Assembly: GCF_016469335.1 (NCBI RefSeq)
Contig: NZ_CP059888.1
Location: forward strand, 1,054,001 to 1,118,000
Direction: 5' to 3'
Origin: Flocculibacter collagenilyticus
GTDB taxonomy: Bacteria > Pseudomonadota > Gammaproteobacteria > Enterobacterales > Alteromonadaceae
DNA: 64,000 nt
The notes beneath the pieces are model-generated. The model saw only the letters and a list, made by a program, of their open reading frames with translations. It had not been told where the DNA came from and did no database searches. Positions 55,653-64,000 of the stretch are shown one piece after another. Position numbers and translations under genes: made by a program. The stretch's first letter is position 1. Each line of letters opens with the position of its first letter.

Positions 55653-55946
55653 GTGACTTCCTTTTTTACTTTATTGTAATTTACTTATTGAGAAAGCGAG
55701 TATTCTAGCAATTTTACGACACGTTTTGATTTCTAAGAGTCTTTTTAAATAGATGGAATCACTAGAAAAATTATAACGCTCAAGTTAACCATGTATAAAA
55801 TTAACCTTCAATAACGAATATGTAAAAAAGCGTGAATAAATTCATTCATATGGATGATGTTATACAAAGGTAGTGAATTCTGACGTTAGGTAAGATAAAT
55901 TTACTATTTAAGATAACTAACTTGATATAGGAATACTTGCTGAATC

Positions 55947-56825
55947 ATGCTGTCTTTATTTAAAACTAAACCATTGATTACGGATGAACAGGAAACATGG
56001 TTGTTGGAAACGTTTTGTTGGGCGCTTGAAATGTTTGACAGCGAGTTTTTTGTTGAAGAGGCGCAGCTTGTTCTCCCTACACCTGCATTTTTCCCAAAGT
56101 CAGTGAATAGTATTGAGGAAATGGCGCAGCATGTGTTTTCTCAGGTAATGCAGTTTAGCGGGATGAGTAAGTGGCCAATAAAGCTAGTGGCGCCGCAGCA
56201 AATGATTGCGCAGTCATTTCCGTTATTTGGTTTTAAAGGCAGAGTGAGAGGAGAGGAGGCTGCCCCGTATTTGCTTACCAGTGCGCCGTCAAGTTCACAA
56301 CCGTTAACTGATTACTCGCACGGTTACAGCCAAGCCGCAACTTGGTCTTCCGCAGATTACTCAGTCTCTGCTCAACAACAAACTATTCCTCCCATTTTAG
56401 TGTCGTATAACCCGCAGCAAATTAATCAGCCTCAAGACTTAATTGCTTCATTCAGTCAAGCGTTAGCGCTTATTCTCATCAAGCAAGGGCAGGCATTGCC
56501 ACCAGGTGGCGAAGCGCTGATCCCGCAAGCTGCTGATTTGGTATCTTGTTTTTTAGGCTATGGTGTGATGTTAGGAAATACTGCCTATCATTTTAGGGGC
56601 GGGTGTGGGTCTTGTTATAACCCTTATGCCAATCGTCAAGCGGCATTGTCAGAACCGGAAGTAATGTATGCGTTGGCACTGTTCGCAAAATTGAAAAAAA
56701 TAGATAAGAAGCATGTATTACCGCATTTAAAGTCTCATTTACGAGGACAATATAAACGAGCAAGTAAAATGGTTTTTGAAAGGGTGGATAATAGTGCGAA
56801 CCCGTTATTGCAATCGCTACTATAA
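55947..56825 (+). CDS. Conserved protein of unknown function with CxxC motif
   Basis: This is a cytoplasmic-looking protein of 292 residues without signal peptide or membrane helix. The N-terminus is Trp/Phe-rich (EQETWLLETFCWALEMFDSEFFVEE). The central part has FASQ-like helical text (DLIASFSQALALILIKQGQALPPGGEALIPQAADLVSCFLGYGVMLGNTAYHFRGG), ending in GGCGSCYNPYANRQAALSE, where CGSC could bind metal. I recognise similar text in other Alteromonadales but no named family. It is convergent with the MgtC-like gene, 4 bp away. Confidence 0.65.
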   Translation: MLSLFKTKPLITDEQETWLLETFCWALEMFDSEFFVEEAQLVLPTPAFFPKSVNSIEEMAQHVFSQVMQFSGMSKWPIKLVAPQQMIAQSFPLFGFKGRVRGEEAAPYLLTSAPSSSQPLTDYSHGYSQAATWSSADYSVSAQQQTIPPILVSYNPQQINQPQDLIASFSQALALILIKQGQALPPGGEALIPQAADLVSCFLGYGVMLGNTAYHFRGGCGSCYNPYANRQAALSEPEVMYALALFAKLKKIDKKHVLPHLKSHLRGQYKRASKMVFERVDNSANPLLQSLL

Positions 56826-56829
56826 AGCC

Positions 56830-57285
56830 CTAAGGGTTATCTGCTTTATATTTACTTTTGACTGGATCTGCAAACTGAAAGAGTAGAAAACCAATCAGCG
56901 ACAGGACAATTGCTATCTCATAACGTGCGTAAGCCACTGATACGCCAATTGCGCCAGTAAGCCAAATGCCTGCTGCTGTTGCGGTGCCGCGTACGTTTTT
57001 AGATTGTTTGATAATAGCGCCACCACCAATAAAGCCAATTCCTGTGATGATACCGTACATGACTCTGGCTTCGGCATCTTCACTGGTGCTGTAAACATCC
57101 ATAGCGACCAGCATAAACGCACAACATGAAATGGCAACTAAAGGGAAAGTGCGTAACCCTGCACCCTCAGATTTGTTCTCACGATTGATAGCAATGGGTA
57201 TAGAAAGTAAGAATGCGATTCCCAACTGATAAAAGTGGAACCAAATGAGTGCAACATCAATATCTATATCGAATTCATGTTTCAT
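56830..57285 (-). CDS. MgtC/SapB family membrane protein
   Basis: This inner-membrane protein of 151 residues has four or five helices. It carries the MgtC/SapB signature: RENKSEGAGLRTFPLVAISCCAFML, ITGIGFIGGGAIIKQSKNVRGTATAAGIWLTGAIGVSVA. It lacks the C-terminal cytoplasmic ACT-like domain of MgtC, so it is of the short SapB-like type. The family is linked to Mg limitation and ATP synthase control in some pathogens; its role here is unknown. It is the last gene of a minus-strand run that begins at 63886. Confidence 0.88.
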   Translation of the reverse strand: MKHEFDIDIDVALIWFHFYQLGIAFLLSIPIAINRENKSEGAGLRTFPLVAISCCAFMLVAMDVYSTSEDAEARVMYGIITGIGFIGGGAIIKQSKNVRGTATAAGIWLTGAIGVSVAYARYEIAIVLSLIGFLLFQFADPVKSKYKADNP

Positions 57286-57406
57286 AAAGCTAACCAGTTA
57301 TTGTTTTTATTATAAATTTTTAGGGTGTATTTTCTAACGTTGAAGCATCAAGCAACCTGTTGATGATCACTTGTCAGTCTAGAACTAGGGGAGATCGGAT
57401 GCAACT

Positions 57407-58447
57407 TTATTCGTGTTTCATCTTCGTTCTGGTAAGCTGTGTAGGTAAACGATTTCTTATCCGCTCGAAGTTTTGTTTAAATGGAAGAAGATATAAATCA
57501 ATCAGCCTCGGATGCCCTTTATCGCCCCCTCCAACGCCAAATTGTAGTCGTTCGCCAGCCTTATAATTGATAGTTGAGGCTTTCACAAGGGTGCCGAAAA
57601 GCTTGTCCCAAATGGCAAGTGCTGAACCTAAATTCTTATCGAAATGTAGCGGGTTATCGCTATGATGAATTTGGTGTTGTGCAGGGCTAATGAATAAGTT
57701 TTCTAGTTTATTGCCCCAACTTAGCCAAACATGTGAGTGGCGTAAATTTGCGCCCATCAGGTTAAACAAGAATACAAAAATGTTTGCCCCAGCAATATCC
57801 ATCATACTTATGCGTGGGCCAAATAAATAATATGCGATGCCAACGGCGATCCCTTGCGCAATTGCCATGCGACATGCATAAAAATAGCTCTCGATAGGGT
57901 GGCTACGATATATGGTAAAAGGGGTCAGTACCGTTGCGCTATGATGCACTTTGTGAAAGTCCCATAGGATCGGTACTTTATGCAGCAAGAAATGCAATAT
58001 AAAGCGGGTTAAGTCGTCAATAATAAAGAGCAGTAAAGTAAAAAAAAATATAATGGTGCTGCGATCTTTTGTCAGAGGGGAGATATCGCCAAACCAACTC
58101 GATAACCAATCAGAAAAGCCAATGGCGATAGGAACCATAGCCACAATAATTGGGGCAAATATCAATGCTCGGATAAACCGATTGATTATCCATAATCCAT
58201 AATCATGCTTTGCGCTCTTTGCCAGCCATATCCGTTTAGGAAAAAGAAAACCTATGAAGCCAGCGGCAGTTTTTTTACTGGTGTGATTCTTGGAGCTATC
58301 AACATGATGGTAAAAAAAGTATACGGGGATTGTTAGCACAAGTGTTGATAGCAAATAGCCATAATAAATGCGTTGGTTGGCATCACTAAGGTAGCCAACC
58401 AGCGCATACAAGTTACTGTTTAAGATGGTAAGTAGTTGCTCAAACAT
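57407..58447 (-). CDS. Sterol desaturase / fatty acid hydroxylase family membrane protein
   Basis: This is a di-iron membrane oxidoreductase of 346 residues. The His clusters are present: H152-FLL-H156, H165-KVHH-169 and H258-QIHH-262, with RSHPIE in between. Four or five membrane helices are visible (LLSTLVLTIPVYFF, ALIFAPIIVAMVPIAIG, TIIFFFTLLLFII). The family hydroxylates or desaturates lipids and sterols; the substrate cannot be read here. It starts 43 bp after the TonB receptor stop on the same strand, so it may belong to that operon. Confidence 0.88.
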   Translation of the reverse strand: MFEQLLTILNSNLYALVGYLSDANQRIYYGYLLSTLVLTIPVYFFYHHVDSSKNHTSKKTAAGFIGFLFPKRIWLAKSAKHDYGLWIINRFIRALIFAPIIVAMVPIAIGFSDWLSSWFGDISPLTKDRSTIIFFFTLLLFIIDDLTRFILHFLLHKVPILWDFHKVHHSATVLTPFTIYRSHPIESYFYACRMAIAQGIAVGIAYYLFGPRISMMDIAGANIFVFLFNLMGANLRHSHVWLSWGNKLENLFISPAQHQIHHSDNPLHFDKNLGSALAIWDKLFGTLVKASTINYKAGERLQFGVGGGDKGHPRLIDLYLLPFKQNFERIRNRLPTQLTRTKMKHE

Positions 58448-58490
58448 ACTTATTAAACAGTACTTTTTGTGTAGCTAGATAAACACTCAT

Positions 58491-60806
58491 TTAGAAACGG
58501 TATTTATAACCAAGGTAAAGTTGTTGAGGTTTGCTAGGACGTGCACCGTAAGGGCGGCGACTAACTATTTCAACGTTATCGAATAAGTTATCGACTTTTG
58601 CATAAATAGAACCGTATTCACCAAAGTCGTAACTTGCCGATAAATCCACTACCGTGTAAGCGTTAGTAGTGATGCCGCTTAATGATACATCGTCACCTGC
58701 CGCTTCATGCATTTCACCAACATATTTCACTAACATATTTGCTTGCCAGTTATTAGCGGCAAGACCAAACATCAGTGTTACTTGATGGTCTGGTAAGTAA
58801 GGTACCTCGTCACCCGGTGTGATGTTACCCCATAATTCAAACGTTGAATCTAGCGGCTCTTTAAATTCAGACTGAGTATGAGTATAGGTCACAGACCAAG
58901 GTAAATCGTAGCTGCTAGTTAGGTTTACAGTGTTTGAAAATGATGCTTCAAGACCGTAAACATCGACTTCTCCGCCATTATATTCTTGATCTAACCGAGC
59001 TGAATTCGCGCAGCTAGCAGAGGTTGAAAATGAACAGCTTTCTTTTAAATTCTCAAAGTCGTTGAAAAAGCCAACTAACTCAGCTTTCATCGTGCCATTA
59101 TTGTAACGACCACCCAGCTCATAATTAGTACTTTTTTCTGGTAACACTTCAGGAGACTGTTTTGGGCTGGTTGGCACATAGCCTTCATGTATGCCTGCAA
59201 ATAATCCAGCGCTATCTGACAGCTGATAAAATGCTGATACGCTTGGTAGCCATACCCGAGTCGTTTTTTCTAACCAGTCTTGTTCTTGGCCTGATTTCAA
59301 ATTTTGATAACGACTATCAACAAATTCGCCACGTACACCTGCGGTAACTTCAAGTGCTTGCCATTTGATTGTATCTTGTAAATAGACTGAAATGGCTTCG
59401 CTGTGCTCATAATTTTGTGATGTAAATGTGGCTGCATCAGATGCTAATGTCATGGCACCAGATTGCATCGCATAGTTTTCTTCAAAGTGATTACGGGTAA
59501 TACGATCTTCGTGAAAACGTATACCGGCTTCAAACACTTGCTCAACGCTGTTATGTGCTAAACGATAGCTGGCATCTGACTGTATGCCTTGTGAATAGTA
59601 TTCGCGGTCATTAGTGCCAACGATAAACTGTTCAGCTCTACTTTCACTGTCTTTTTGGCCAGTTAGTATTTCATAGTAGGTTTGATTAATGCCGTTAGTA
59701 GGATCCGCTAAAATATCTTGCAATGTACGAGCGGTAGATTGCGTAGTAGCAGAAAAACCATTTACTTTACGCCATGCGCGCTCAAACTCATTTCGATAAA
59801 GGCGGGTAGTCACGGCAAACGTTGACGACGACACATTATGCGTTAACTGGAATTGTTGATGCTCCCAATCCATTAAACCCACTTGCGTTGCTGCATACCG
59901 ACGAAACGGGTTGGCATCAAAGTCTTGATCAGTTAAGCCCAAGTATGTTTCGTTAGAGGTTTCATCAGCATAGGCGAGTTTTAGCTCGAAATAGTGGGTT
60001 AAGTCGTTATTGTCTAATTGGTAGCTCAGCTTAGTCATGATGTCGTTTTTATCAAAACCAGAATCTTCGCTAAATTGGCTGTTGTTAGCGCCGTCGATAG
60101 TTTTAAAGCCGTCAGCTTGACTGTGAAGTGCTTCAACAAGAAAGCCAATGTCATTCTTACTAGTGCCTGCATACGCATGAATTTTGTTATAGGCATCAGA
60201 GCCAATCGCAAAATCGAACTGCCCTTCAAATTGTCCATTAGTATCTGCCGGTATACTGCGAGTGTTCATGTTAAGTGCACCAGCAACGGTATTTGGGCCA
60301 TGCTTAATGGCTGACGGTCCTTTAAACACTTCAACAGCGGTCATGCGGCTAACCGTAGGGAAGTAATAAGCCGCAGGAGCAGAGTAGGGGGCTGGACCAA
60401 TTAATACGCCATCTTCCATTATGGTAATTTTCTTACTACGTTCAGGTGTTACACCACGAAATCCGATGTTTGGACGCAAGCCATAGCCGTCTTCTTGGCG
60501 AATATTCACGCCAGGCACATTGGCTAATACGCGGTGGATGTCGTCATACTCAAACGTTTCAAGTTCCATTTCGTCGATTAATGTAGCAGAGCCTGCTTCA
60601 GTACGAAGTTTGTTCTCATGTCCAATAATTTGAATATGTTCAATTACCCCAGTAGGGTTTTCCTGTAATTTCGCTTTTTTAGCTTCAGCTTGTTGGGTTG
60701 GTACACTTGGCTGTATATCTTCATTTGCTAACACCGGCGAACTAAATATTCCACTTAGCGCAATCGTGATTAATGACAACTTGTGGCGCGATAATGATGA
60801 TTTCAT
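58491..60806 (-). CDS. TonB-dependent receptor, iron-type
   Basis: This outer-membrane receptor of 771 residues has a signal peptide ending at SSPVLAN. The plug contains MELETFEYDDIHRVLANVPGVNIRQEDGYGLRPNIGFRGVTPERSKKITIMEDGVLIGPAPYSAPAAYYFP and VEVFKGPSAIKHGPNTVAGALNMNTR. That text recalls FecA-like receptors. The C-terminus is YKYRF with terminal Phe. Its ATG overlaps the imelysin stop by one base (TAATG), indicating translational coupling. An iron or metal-chelate substrate is inferred from family and from imelysin next door. Confidence 0.92.
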   Translation of the reverse strand: MKSSLSRHKLSLITIALSGIFSSPVLANEDIQPSVPTQQAEAKKAKLQENPTGVIEHIQIIGHENKLRTEAGSATLIDEMELETFEYDDIHRVLANVPGVNIRQEDGYGLRPNIGFRGVTPERSKKITIMEDGVLIGPAPYSAPAAYYFPTVSRMTAVEVFKGPSAIKHGPNTVAGALNMNTRSIPADTNGQFEGQFDFAIGSDAYNKIHAYAGTSKNDIGFLVEALHSQADGFKTIDGANNSQFSEDSGFDKNDIMTKLSYQLDNNDLTHYFELKLAYADETSNETYLGLTDQDFDANPFRRYAATQVGLMDWEHQQFQLTHNVSSSTFAVTTRLYRNEFERAWRKVNGFSATTQSTARTLQDILADPTNGINQTYYEILTGQKDSESRAEQFIVGTNDREYYSQGIQSDASYRLAHNSVEQVFEAGIRFHEDRITRNHFEENYAMQSGAMTLASDAATFTSQNYEHSEAISVYLQDTIKWQALEVTAGVRGEFVDSRYQNLKSGQEQDWLEKTTRVWLPSVSAFYQLSDSAGLFAGIHEGYVPTSPKQSPEVLPEKSTNYELGGRYNNGTMKAELVGFFNDFENLKESCSFSTSASCANSARLDQEYNGGEVDVYGLEASFSNTVNLTSSYDLPWSVTYTHTQSEFKEPLDSTFELWGNITPGDEVPYLPDHQVTLMFGLAANNWQANMLVKYVGEMHEAAGDDVSLSGITTNAYTVVDLSASYDFGEYGSIYAKVDNLFDNVEIVSRRPYGARPSKPQQLYLGYKYRF

Positions 60807-62053
60807 TAGTCGTTATCTCCTGCTGACGTTTCAGGTAAGTCCAATGCTAAGGTGGTGATAAAAACGGTTTTCAGTTGATCGGTAACATTTTTGACGTGCT
60901 GATGAAGGTCTTGCGCTTTTTGCTGATCATTAATAATCATATGCTGAAATGAATGCTCAGCACTATCAATTGCTTCAATTGCAGCATTAATGTTGGCTTG
61001 CATCTCTTGAGCAGCATTAGCAGCGTCTGCCGCAATTAAGTAATCATCGAAGCCTAATCCGTCAGTTGCGTTTTGTCGATGACCCAAGAATAAGTGAGAA
61101 AAACCAATTAAGTTGTTTTTAATATTTGATAACGCATTGGCGCTTAATGTTGACTCTATATCGTTAATACAAGGCGCTAAATTACAGCTATTGTCTTGCA
61201 AACCAATTGGTACGGCCATTTTGGCGTCTTTCGTAACACTATCAATATAAAATAAGCTATCGCTGATATGATTAATAGCGTCATTTGCTGTTGGGAATAG
61301 CGTATTACTATTTTCACCTGCACTTGTGAGTTGAGCAGCGAACCCATCTTGAGCCGTCCATTCAGTTAATAGTTCGTTTGCGCTATGTGTTAAATCGTTA
61401 GCAACTTCAACCGCAAACGAACATCTTGCCGCTAATCGCTCTGCTTCAGGGCGCGCATTCCAACCTGACGGTGCTAATGCGTCACTGCTACAGCTATGAG
61501 CTAAGCTCTCATTAAATAATAAATATTCAAGTGCATCTAAGCCTCGGCGAGTGTCGGTACGGCGTGTGATGTCGTAAGGTACACCGTTTATTTCACCGTT
61601 CTCAAAGTGAGCAACATCTTGATCAACAGCGCAGTGTCCAACCAGTGGCCAAGAATAAATTTTATTACGTAGTTTACTGCCGTCAGTTAATAAAGGACCT
61701 ACTTGCATGACTTCTATTTGTTGCCATGTATTCATGGCATTTTGCCATGATTGCTGCGCGGCTTCTTTTAGCGCTGCAATGTTGTCAGTGTTACTTTTTG
61801 CCGCGTCGCAGTATGCAAGTGTTGCACTTACTTGTGCTTCAGTTAACGCTTTGAAGTCAGTAAAAGTGGGGGTAATAACCTGATCGACAATCTGTGTAAT
61901 CATGGCTTTTTTATCGAAAGTGGTAGTGTTATCGTTGCTGCTGGTTCTAAATTGCGAACCTTCTGAACTACTAGTACTTTCACCGCACCCAGAAATTGCA
62001 AAAAGTGCAATTAACGCGATAGAAGACGATTTAACTATCTGATTATTAAACAT
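60806..62053 (-). CDS. Imelysin-family lipoprotein
   Basis: This protein of 415 residues belongs to the imelysin/peptidase M75 family, which functions in iron uptake (EfeO, IrpA, ICMP relatives). The lipobox is ISGC with Cys23. Family text: WQNAMNTWQQIEVMQVGPL, TDTRRGLDALEYLLFNESLAHSC, GWNARPEAERLAARC. The GxHxxE motif of classical imelysins is not obvious; GLDALEYLLF stands in its place, so peptidase activity is doubtful. AGG lies 8 bases before the ATG. It is between the DUF4856 gene and the receptor. Confidence 0.88.
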   Translation of the reverse strand: MFNNQIVKSSSIALIALFAISGCGESTSSSEGSQFRTSSNDNTTTFDKKAMITQIVDQVITPTFTDFKALTEAQVSATLAYCDAAKSNTDNIAALKEAAQQSWQNAMNTWQQIEVMQVGPLLTDGSKLRNKIYSWPLVGHCAVDQDVAHFENGEINGVPYDITRRTDTRRGLDALEYLLFNESLAHSCSSDALAPSGWNARPEAERLAARCSFAVEVANDLTHSANELLTEWTAQDGFAAQLTSAGENSNTLFPTANDAINHISDSLFYIDSVTKDAKMAVPIGLQDNSCNLAPCINDIESTLSANALSNIKNNLIGFSHLFLGHRQNATDGLGFDDYLIAADAANAAQEMQANINAAIEAIDSAEHSFQHMIINDQQKAQDLHQHVKNVTDQLKTVFITTLALDLPETSAGDND

Positions 62054-62092
62054 TCTTTTACCTATAAATCTTCAAGTGTATATGTACGACAA

Positions 62093-62121
62093 AGGGCGAT
62101 AGATTAAAAATCTATCGCCCT
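62093..62121 (-). terminator. Intercistronic hairpin between DUF4856 and imelysin genes
   Basis: A perfect 13-bp stem, AGGGCGATAGATT - AAA - AATCTATCGCCCT, lies 28 bp after the DUF4856 stop. On the minus strand only three T follow, so it may be a partial terminator or an mRNA-stabilising stem that sets a different level for the downstream genes. Confidence 0.6.
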
Positions 62122-62149
62122 ATTAAGTTATGTATTGATTGAGTTGCTG

Positions 62150-63886
62150 TTACCAGTTCTCAACATTTTCTGAATCAAATCCGTATGCATCTTGTAATAA
62201 AGCACGCGCAGTGATTAATTTTGCGCGGTAAGTTGCAATTGCTTCAGCATTTAATTCTGGCATATCACCAATGAGTGACTGCATAGTTGTATAATTTTCA
62301 TCAGAAACGGGAGAGTGAGGGTTAAACTGTAAGCCCAATGAAAACCCTTTTAGCTCTGACCAGTGTTTAGCAAGATTTTCATAATTGAAATCGTCACTGC
62401 CAAATGCATCATAATCTGCTAATACGTCGTTGATATAATGAACAACCGTTGCAGAAATAGACATTTCCCAGTTACTTAGAGCAATATCGCGCTGTGCTTT
62501 AAGCTCGCTCATTTGTTCATCTGTAAGTGCTGTTGCACCAGCATTAGTAATGATTTCACGACCTTTTAAGAACGCGTTCATTGCATTTGCTGTGAAGTCG
62601 GTTGCGTTAGTATTGTCTTTCGTACCACGATCACGCTTTGCTGCATTAGTAGAGTTACCGAAGTTGTACTCTGAATTCAGGTCGATCATTGCATCACCAT
62701 CAGTATCGTGGTGACCTTGCCAATCTTCACGGCCATCTTTTGCGGCAATTTCGTCATCAGAGTAATCTAAATAGTCACGAGCCGCGCCAAAGTAACCAAA
62801 ACCTTCGTCGTAATTATGCTCTAGTGCGGTGTAAGCTTTACCGTCAACTTGTTGAGTATTGTCAGACAACAATCCTTTGCCTGCAACATCATCATCTAAA
62901 TAGTCGTCAGCGCCTTGTGAGAATGCAACCGCGCCTAGTAAAAACTTTTGTACTAGTTGCTTTAAATCTTGACCATTAGCCGTTAGGTAAATTTTGTTAA
63001 TGTCGTTACCTAATGCATCTTGGCGAATAGCACCATCTAAATATGCTTGTGCGTGATCGCCTAACATATCGAAATATAATTCAACGAGTGATTCTGGCGT
63101 ATAAGCGCCTTTTGCTCCCCAACCTTCAAAGTCTGTGCTCCAGTCTTTATGTTGACCAGTTGCGTCGTTGCCTGCAATTTTACCGCTTAAGTCTTTCTTA
63201 GAAGAGGAAATGTCTTTCAGGGTTTTTTGTTTGGTTTCAGGAGAGGCTGTAATTGTAAGAGCACGTTCACCCAGTACTAAATCATATTCTTCGCTGGTCA
63301 CTTTATATAGTGACATAAGCTTTGCGACAACATCCGCTTTATTAGTAAGCTCACCTGCATCTAAATCGGCTTTCAAGCCAGAAGAAATGTAGTTAGTTAA
63401 CTCTGAAATTAAAACATGACGAGCAATTTGACCGCTGTAATTTACGCTAGATTCATTGGTGAAATTGCTTGTAAAAGCATATACGTCTAATACGTCTTCA
63501 ACAGTGATGGTAAGAGTTTTTGTTAAACTATTATTTGCGCTGTCTGTTACAGTTACATCTACATCAACACTATTTGTTTGTTCAAAGTTAAGTGAAGTAG
63601 ACTCTGCAAGTTTTAGTTCGTTTCCAGAAATAACAAAACGTTCGTCATTTATAGAATAAGTGAATGTGTCAGTGCTGTTTGCATCAGTTGCACTTAGTGT
63701 TCCAATCGTCGCTCCAGCTGCATTTTCTGAAACAGTAGCAGATGAAAGTGTGATCGCTGTTGGCGCTGTATTGGTAGGCGTTTCTGTAGCAGGAGTGTCT
63801 GATGAAGAGCTTCCGCCACATGCGGTAAGACCAGAAGTAAGCAAAATAACAGTTGTTGCAATCAATGACTTTTTAAATGCTTTCAT
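62150..63886 (-). CDS. DUF4856 lipoprotein with cadherin-like domain
   Basis: This lipoprotein of 578 residues has lipobox TAC with Cys23 in GLTACGGSSSS. After a Thr/Pro linker, residues about 42-132 form one cadherin-like domain (ATVSENAAGATIGTLSATDAN; FTYSINDERFVISGNEL; VDVTVTDSANNS). From about 150 on it matches DUF4856: ALEHNYDEGFGYFGAARDYLDYSDDEIA, LNSEYNFGNSTNAAKRD and AKHWSELKGFSLGLQFNP. Proteins of this kind are found next to imelysin and TonB receptors. AGGA lies 10 bases before the ATG. It is the first gene of the operon. Confidence 0.87.
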   Translation of the reverse strand: MKAFKKSLIATTVILLTSGLTACGGSSSSDTPATETPTNTAPTAITLSSATVSENAAGATIGTLSATDANSTDTFTYSINDERFVISGNELKLAESTSLNFEQTNSVDVDVTVTDSANNSLTKTLTITVEDVLDVYAFTSNFTNESSVNYSGQIARHVLISELTNYISSGLKADLDAGELTNKADVVAKLMSLYKVTSEEYDLVLGERALTITASPETKQKTLKDISSSKKDLSGKIAGNDATGQHKDWSTDFEGWGAKGAYTPESLVELYFDMLGDHAQAYLDGAIRQDALGNDINKIYLTANGQDLKQLVQKFLLGAVAFSQGADDYLDDDVAGKGLLSDNTQQVDGKAYTALEHNYDEGFGYFGAARDYLDYSDDEIAAKDGREDWQGHHDTDGDAMIDLNSEYNFGNSTNAAKRDRGTKDNTNATDFTANAMNAFLKGREIITNAGATALTDEQMSELKAQRDIALSNWEMSISATVVHYINDVLADYDAFGSDDFNYENLAKHWSELKGFSLGLQFNPHSPVSDENYTTMQSLIGDMPELNAEAIATYRAKLITARALLQDAYGFDSENVENW

Positions 63887-64000
63887 TGTTTTAAATTCCT
63901 AGTACGACGAACGTGTTGTTTTAATCTAACCACTTTATTTTAACGCTCTTCACTATTATGTGATTGTATTGAAAAGATACTCATTAATAATGATATATAG
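63887..64000 (-). promoter_or_regulatory. Upstream region of the DUF4856-imelysin-receptor operon
   Basis: This AT-rich leader at the window edge contains the 13-bp palindrome TCATTAATAATGA (63981-63993). It resembles a metal-regulator operator but does not fit the Fur consensus well. The true promoter may lie outside the window. Confidence 0.3.

Noticed and set aside
63971-64000. Possible Fur box upstream of the DUF4856 operon
   Set aside because: The palindrome TCATTAATAATGA is clear, but alignment to the 19-bp Fur consensus gave only about 10 matches, so Fur is not claimed.
1-64000. tRNA, rRNA, CRISPR arrays, prophage or defence islands
   Set aside because: Looked for by eye on both strands; no cloverleaf, array of regular repeats, phage genes or defence gene cluster was seen.

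Overview
The window looks like chromosomal DNA of a marine gammaproteobacterium of the Alteromonadales/Colwelliaceae kind (Thalassotalea, Colwellia or Pseudoalteromonas relatives). This is inferred from the AT-rich composition, the iscRSUA-hscBA-fdx order, the three large TonB-dependent receptors including one Oar-like, the PEP-CTERM-type secreted proteins and the full set of kynurenine-to-aminomuconate genes. Taxonomy was not tested by any search. No rRNA, tRNA, CRISPR array or phage was seen.

Layout. 1-2.0 kb: the 3' end of a hybrid signalling kinase (receiver + HPt) followed 4 bp later by a receiver-GGDEF diguanylate cyclase. 2.0-10.8 kb: nucleoside salvage (deoB, deoD, tdk, then udk-nupC) interrupted by two transglutaminase-like proteins and a PhoD-like phosphatase. 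10.9-16.5 kb: a periplasmic solute-binding-like protein and an Oar-type TonB receptor. A complete Tn5/IS50-type insertion sequence sits between them, exactly in the loop of their shared terminator. 16.9-20.5 kb: grxA, the chaperedoxin cnoX, small secreted and Sel1-repeat proteins, and an AraC-type regulator. The regulator is divergent from an uncharacterised FAD oxidoreductase, which is followed by a TPP-dependent enzyme, with a MITE-like repeat between the two enzymes. 24.6-32.1 kb: DUF1543 and DUF3087 proteins, two tandem paralogous secreted metalloproteases, a second degenerate MITE copy, a MASE1-CHASE hybrid kinase lacking any conventional start codon at its expected N-terminus, and a PepSY protein.

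32.2-40.6 kb: a kynurenine degradation cluster, all on the minus strand: SDR, aminomuconate-semialdehyde dehydrogenase, RidA-type aminomuconate deaminase, 3-hydroxyanthranilate dioxygenase, ACMS decarboxylase, a cyclase-family putative formamidase, kynureninase and kynurenine monooxygenase. Together they would take N-formylkynurenine to oxalocrotonate. Tryptophan 2,3-dioxygenase and the steps after oxalocrotonate are not in the window. 40.8-48.0 kb: trmJ, cysE and the complete ISC iron-sulfur operon, whose promoter carries two abutting type-1 IscR boxes. 48.1-55.7 kb: a lipoprotein metallopeptidase, a tryptophan-halogenase-family flavoenzyme coupled to a TPR-sulfotransferase, and a convergent TonB receptor. 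55.9-64.0 kb: a conserved unknown protein, MgtC-like and sterol-desaturase-like membrane proteins, and a probable metal-uptake operon of DUF4856 lipoprotein, imelysin lipoprotein and TonB receptor.

Most of the window is ordinary housekeeping and catabolic DNA. The most informative unusual points are the terminator-targeted IS with IS50-like asymmetric ends, the two MITE copies, the 22-bp-period direct repeats next to the AraC-type regulator, the tandem IscR boxes, the possible AUU start of the MASE1 kinase, and two kynurenine-cluster enzymes whose active-site motifs depart from their families.
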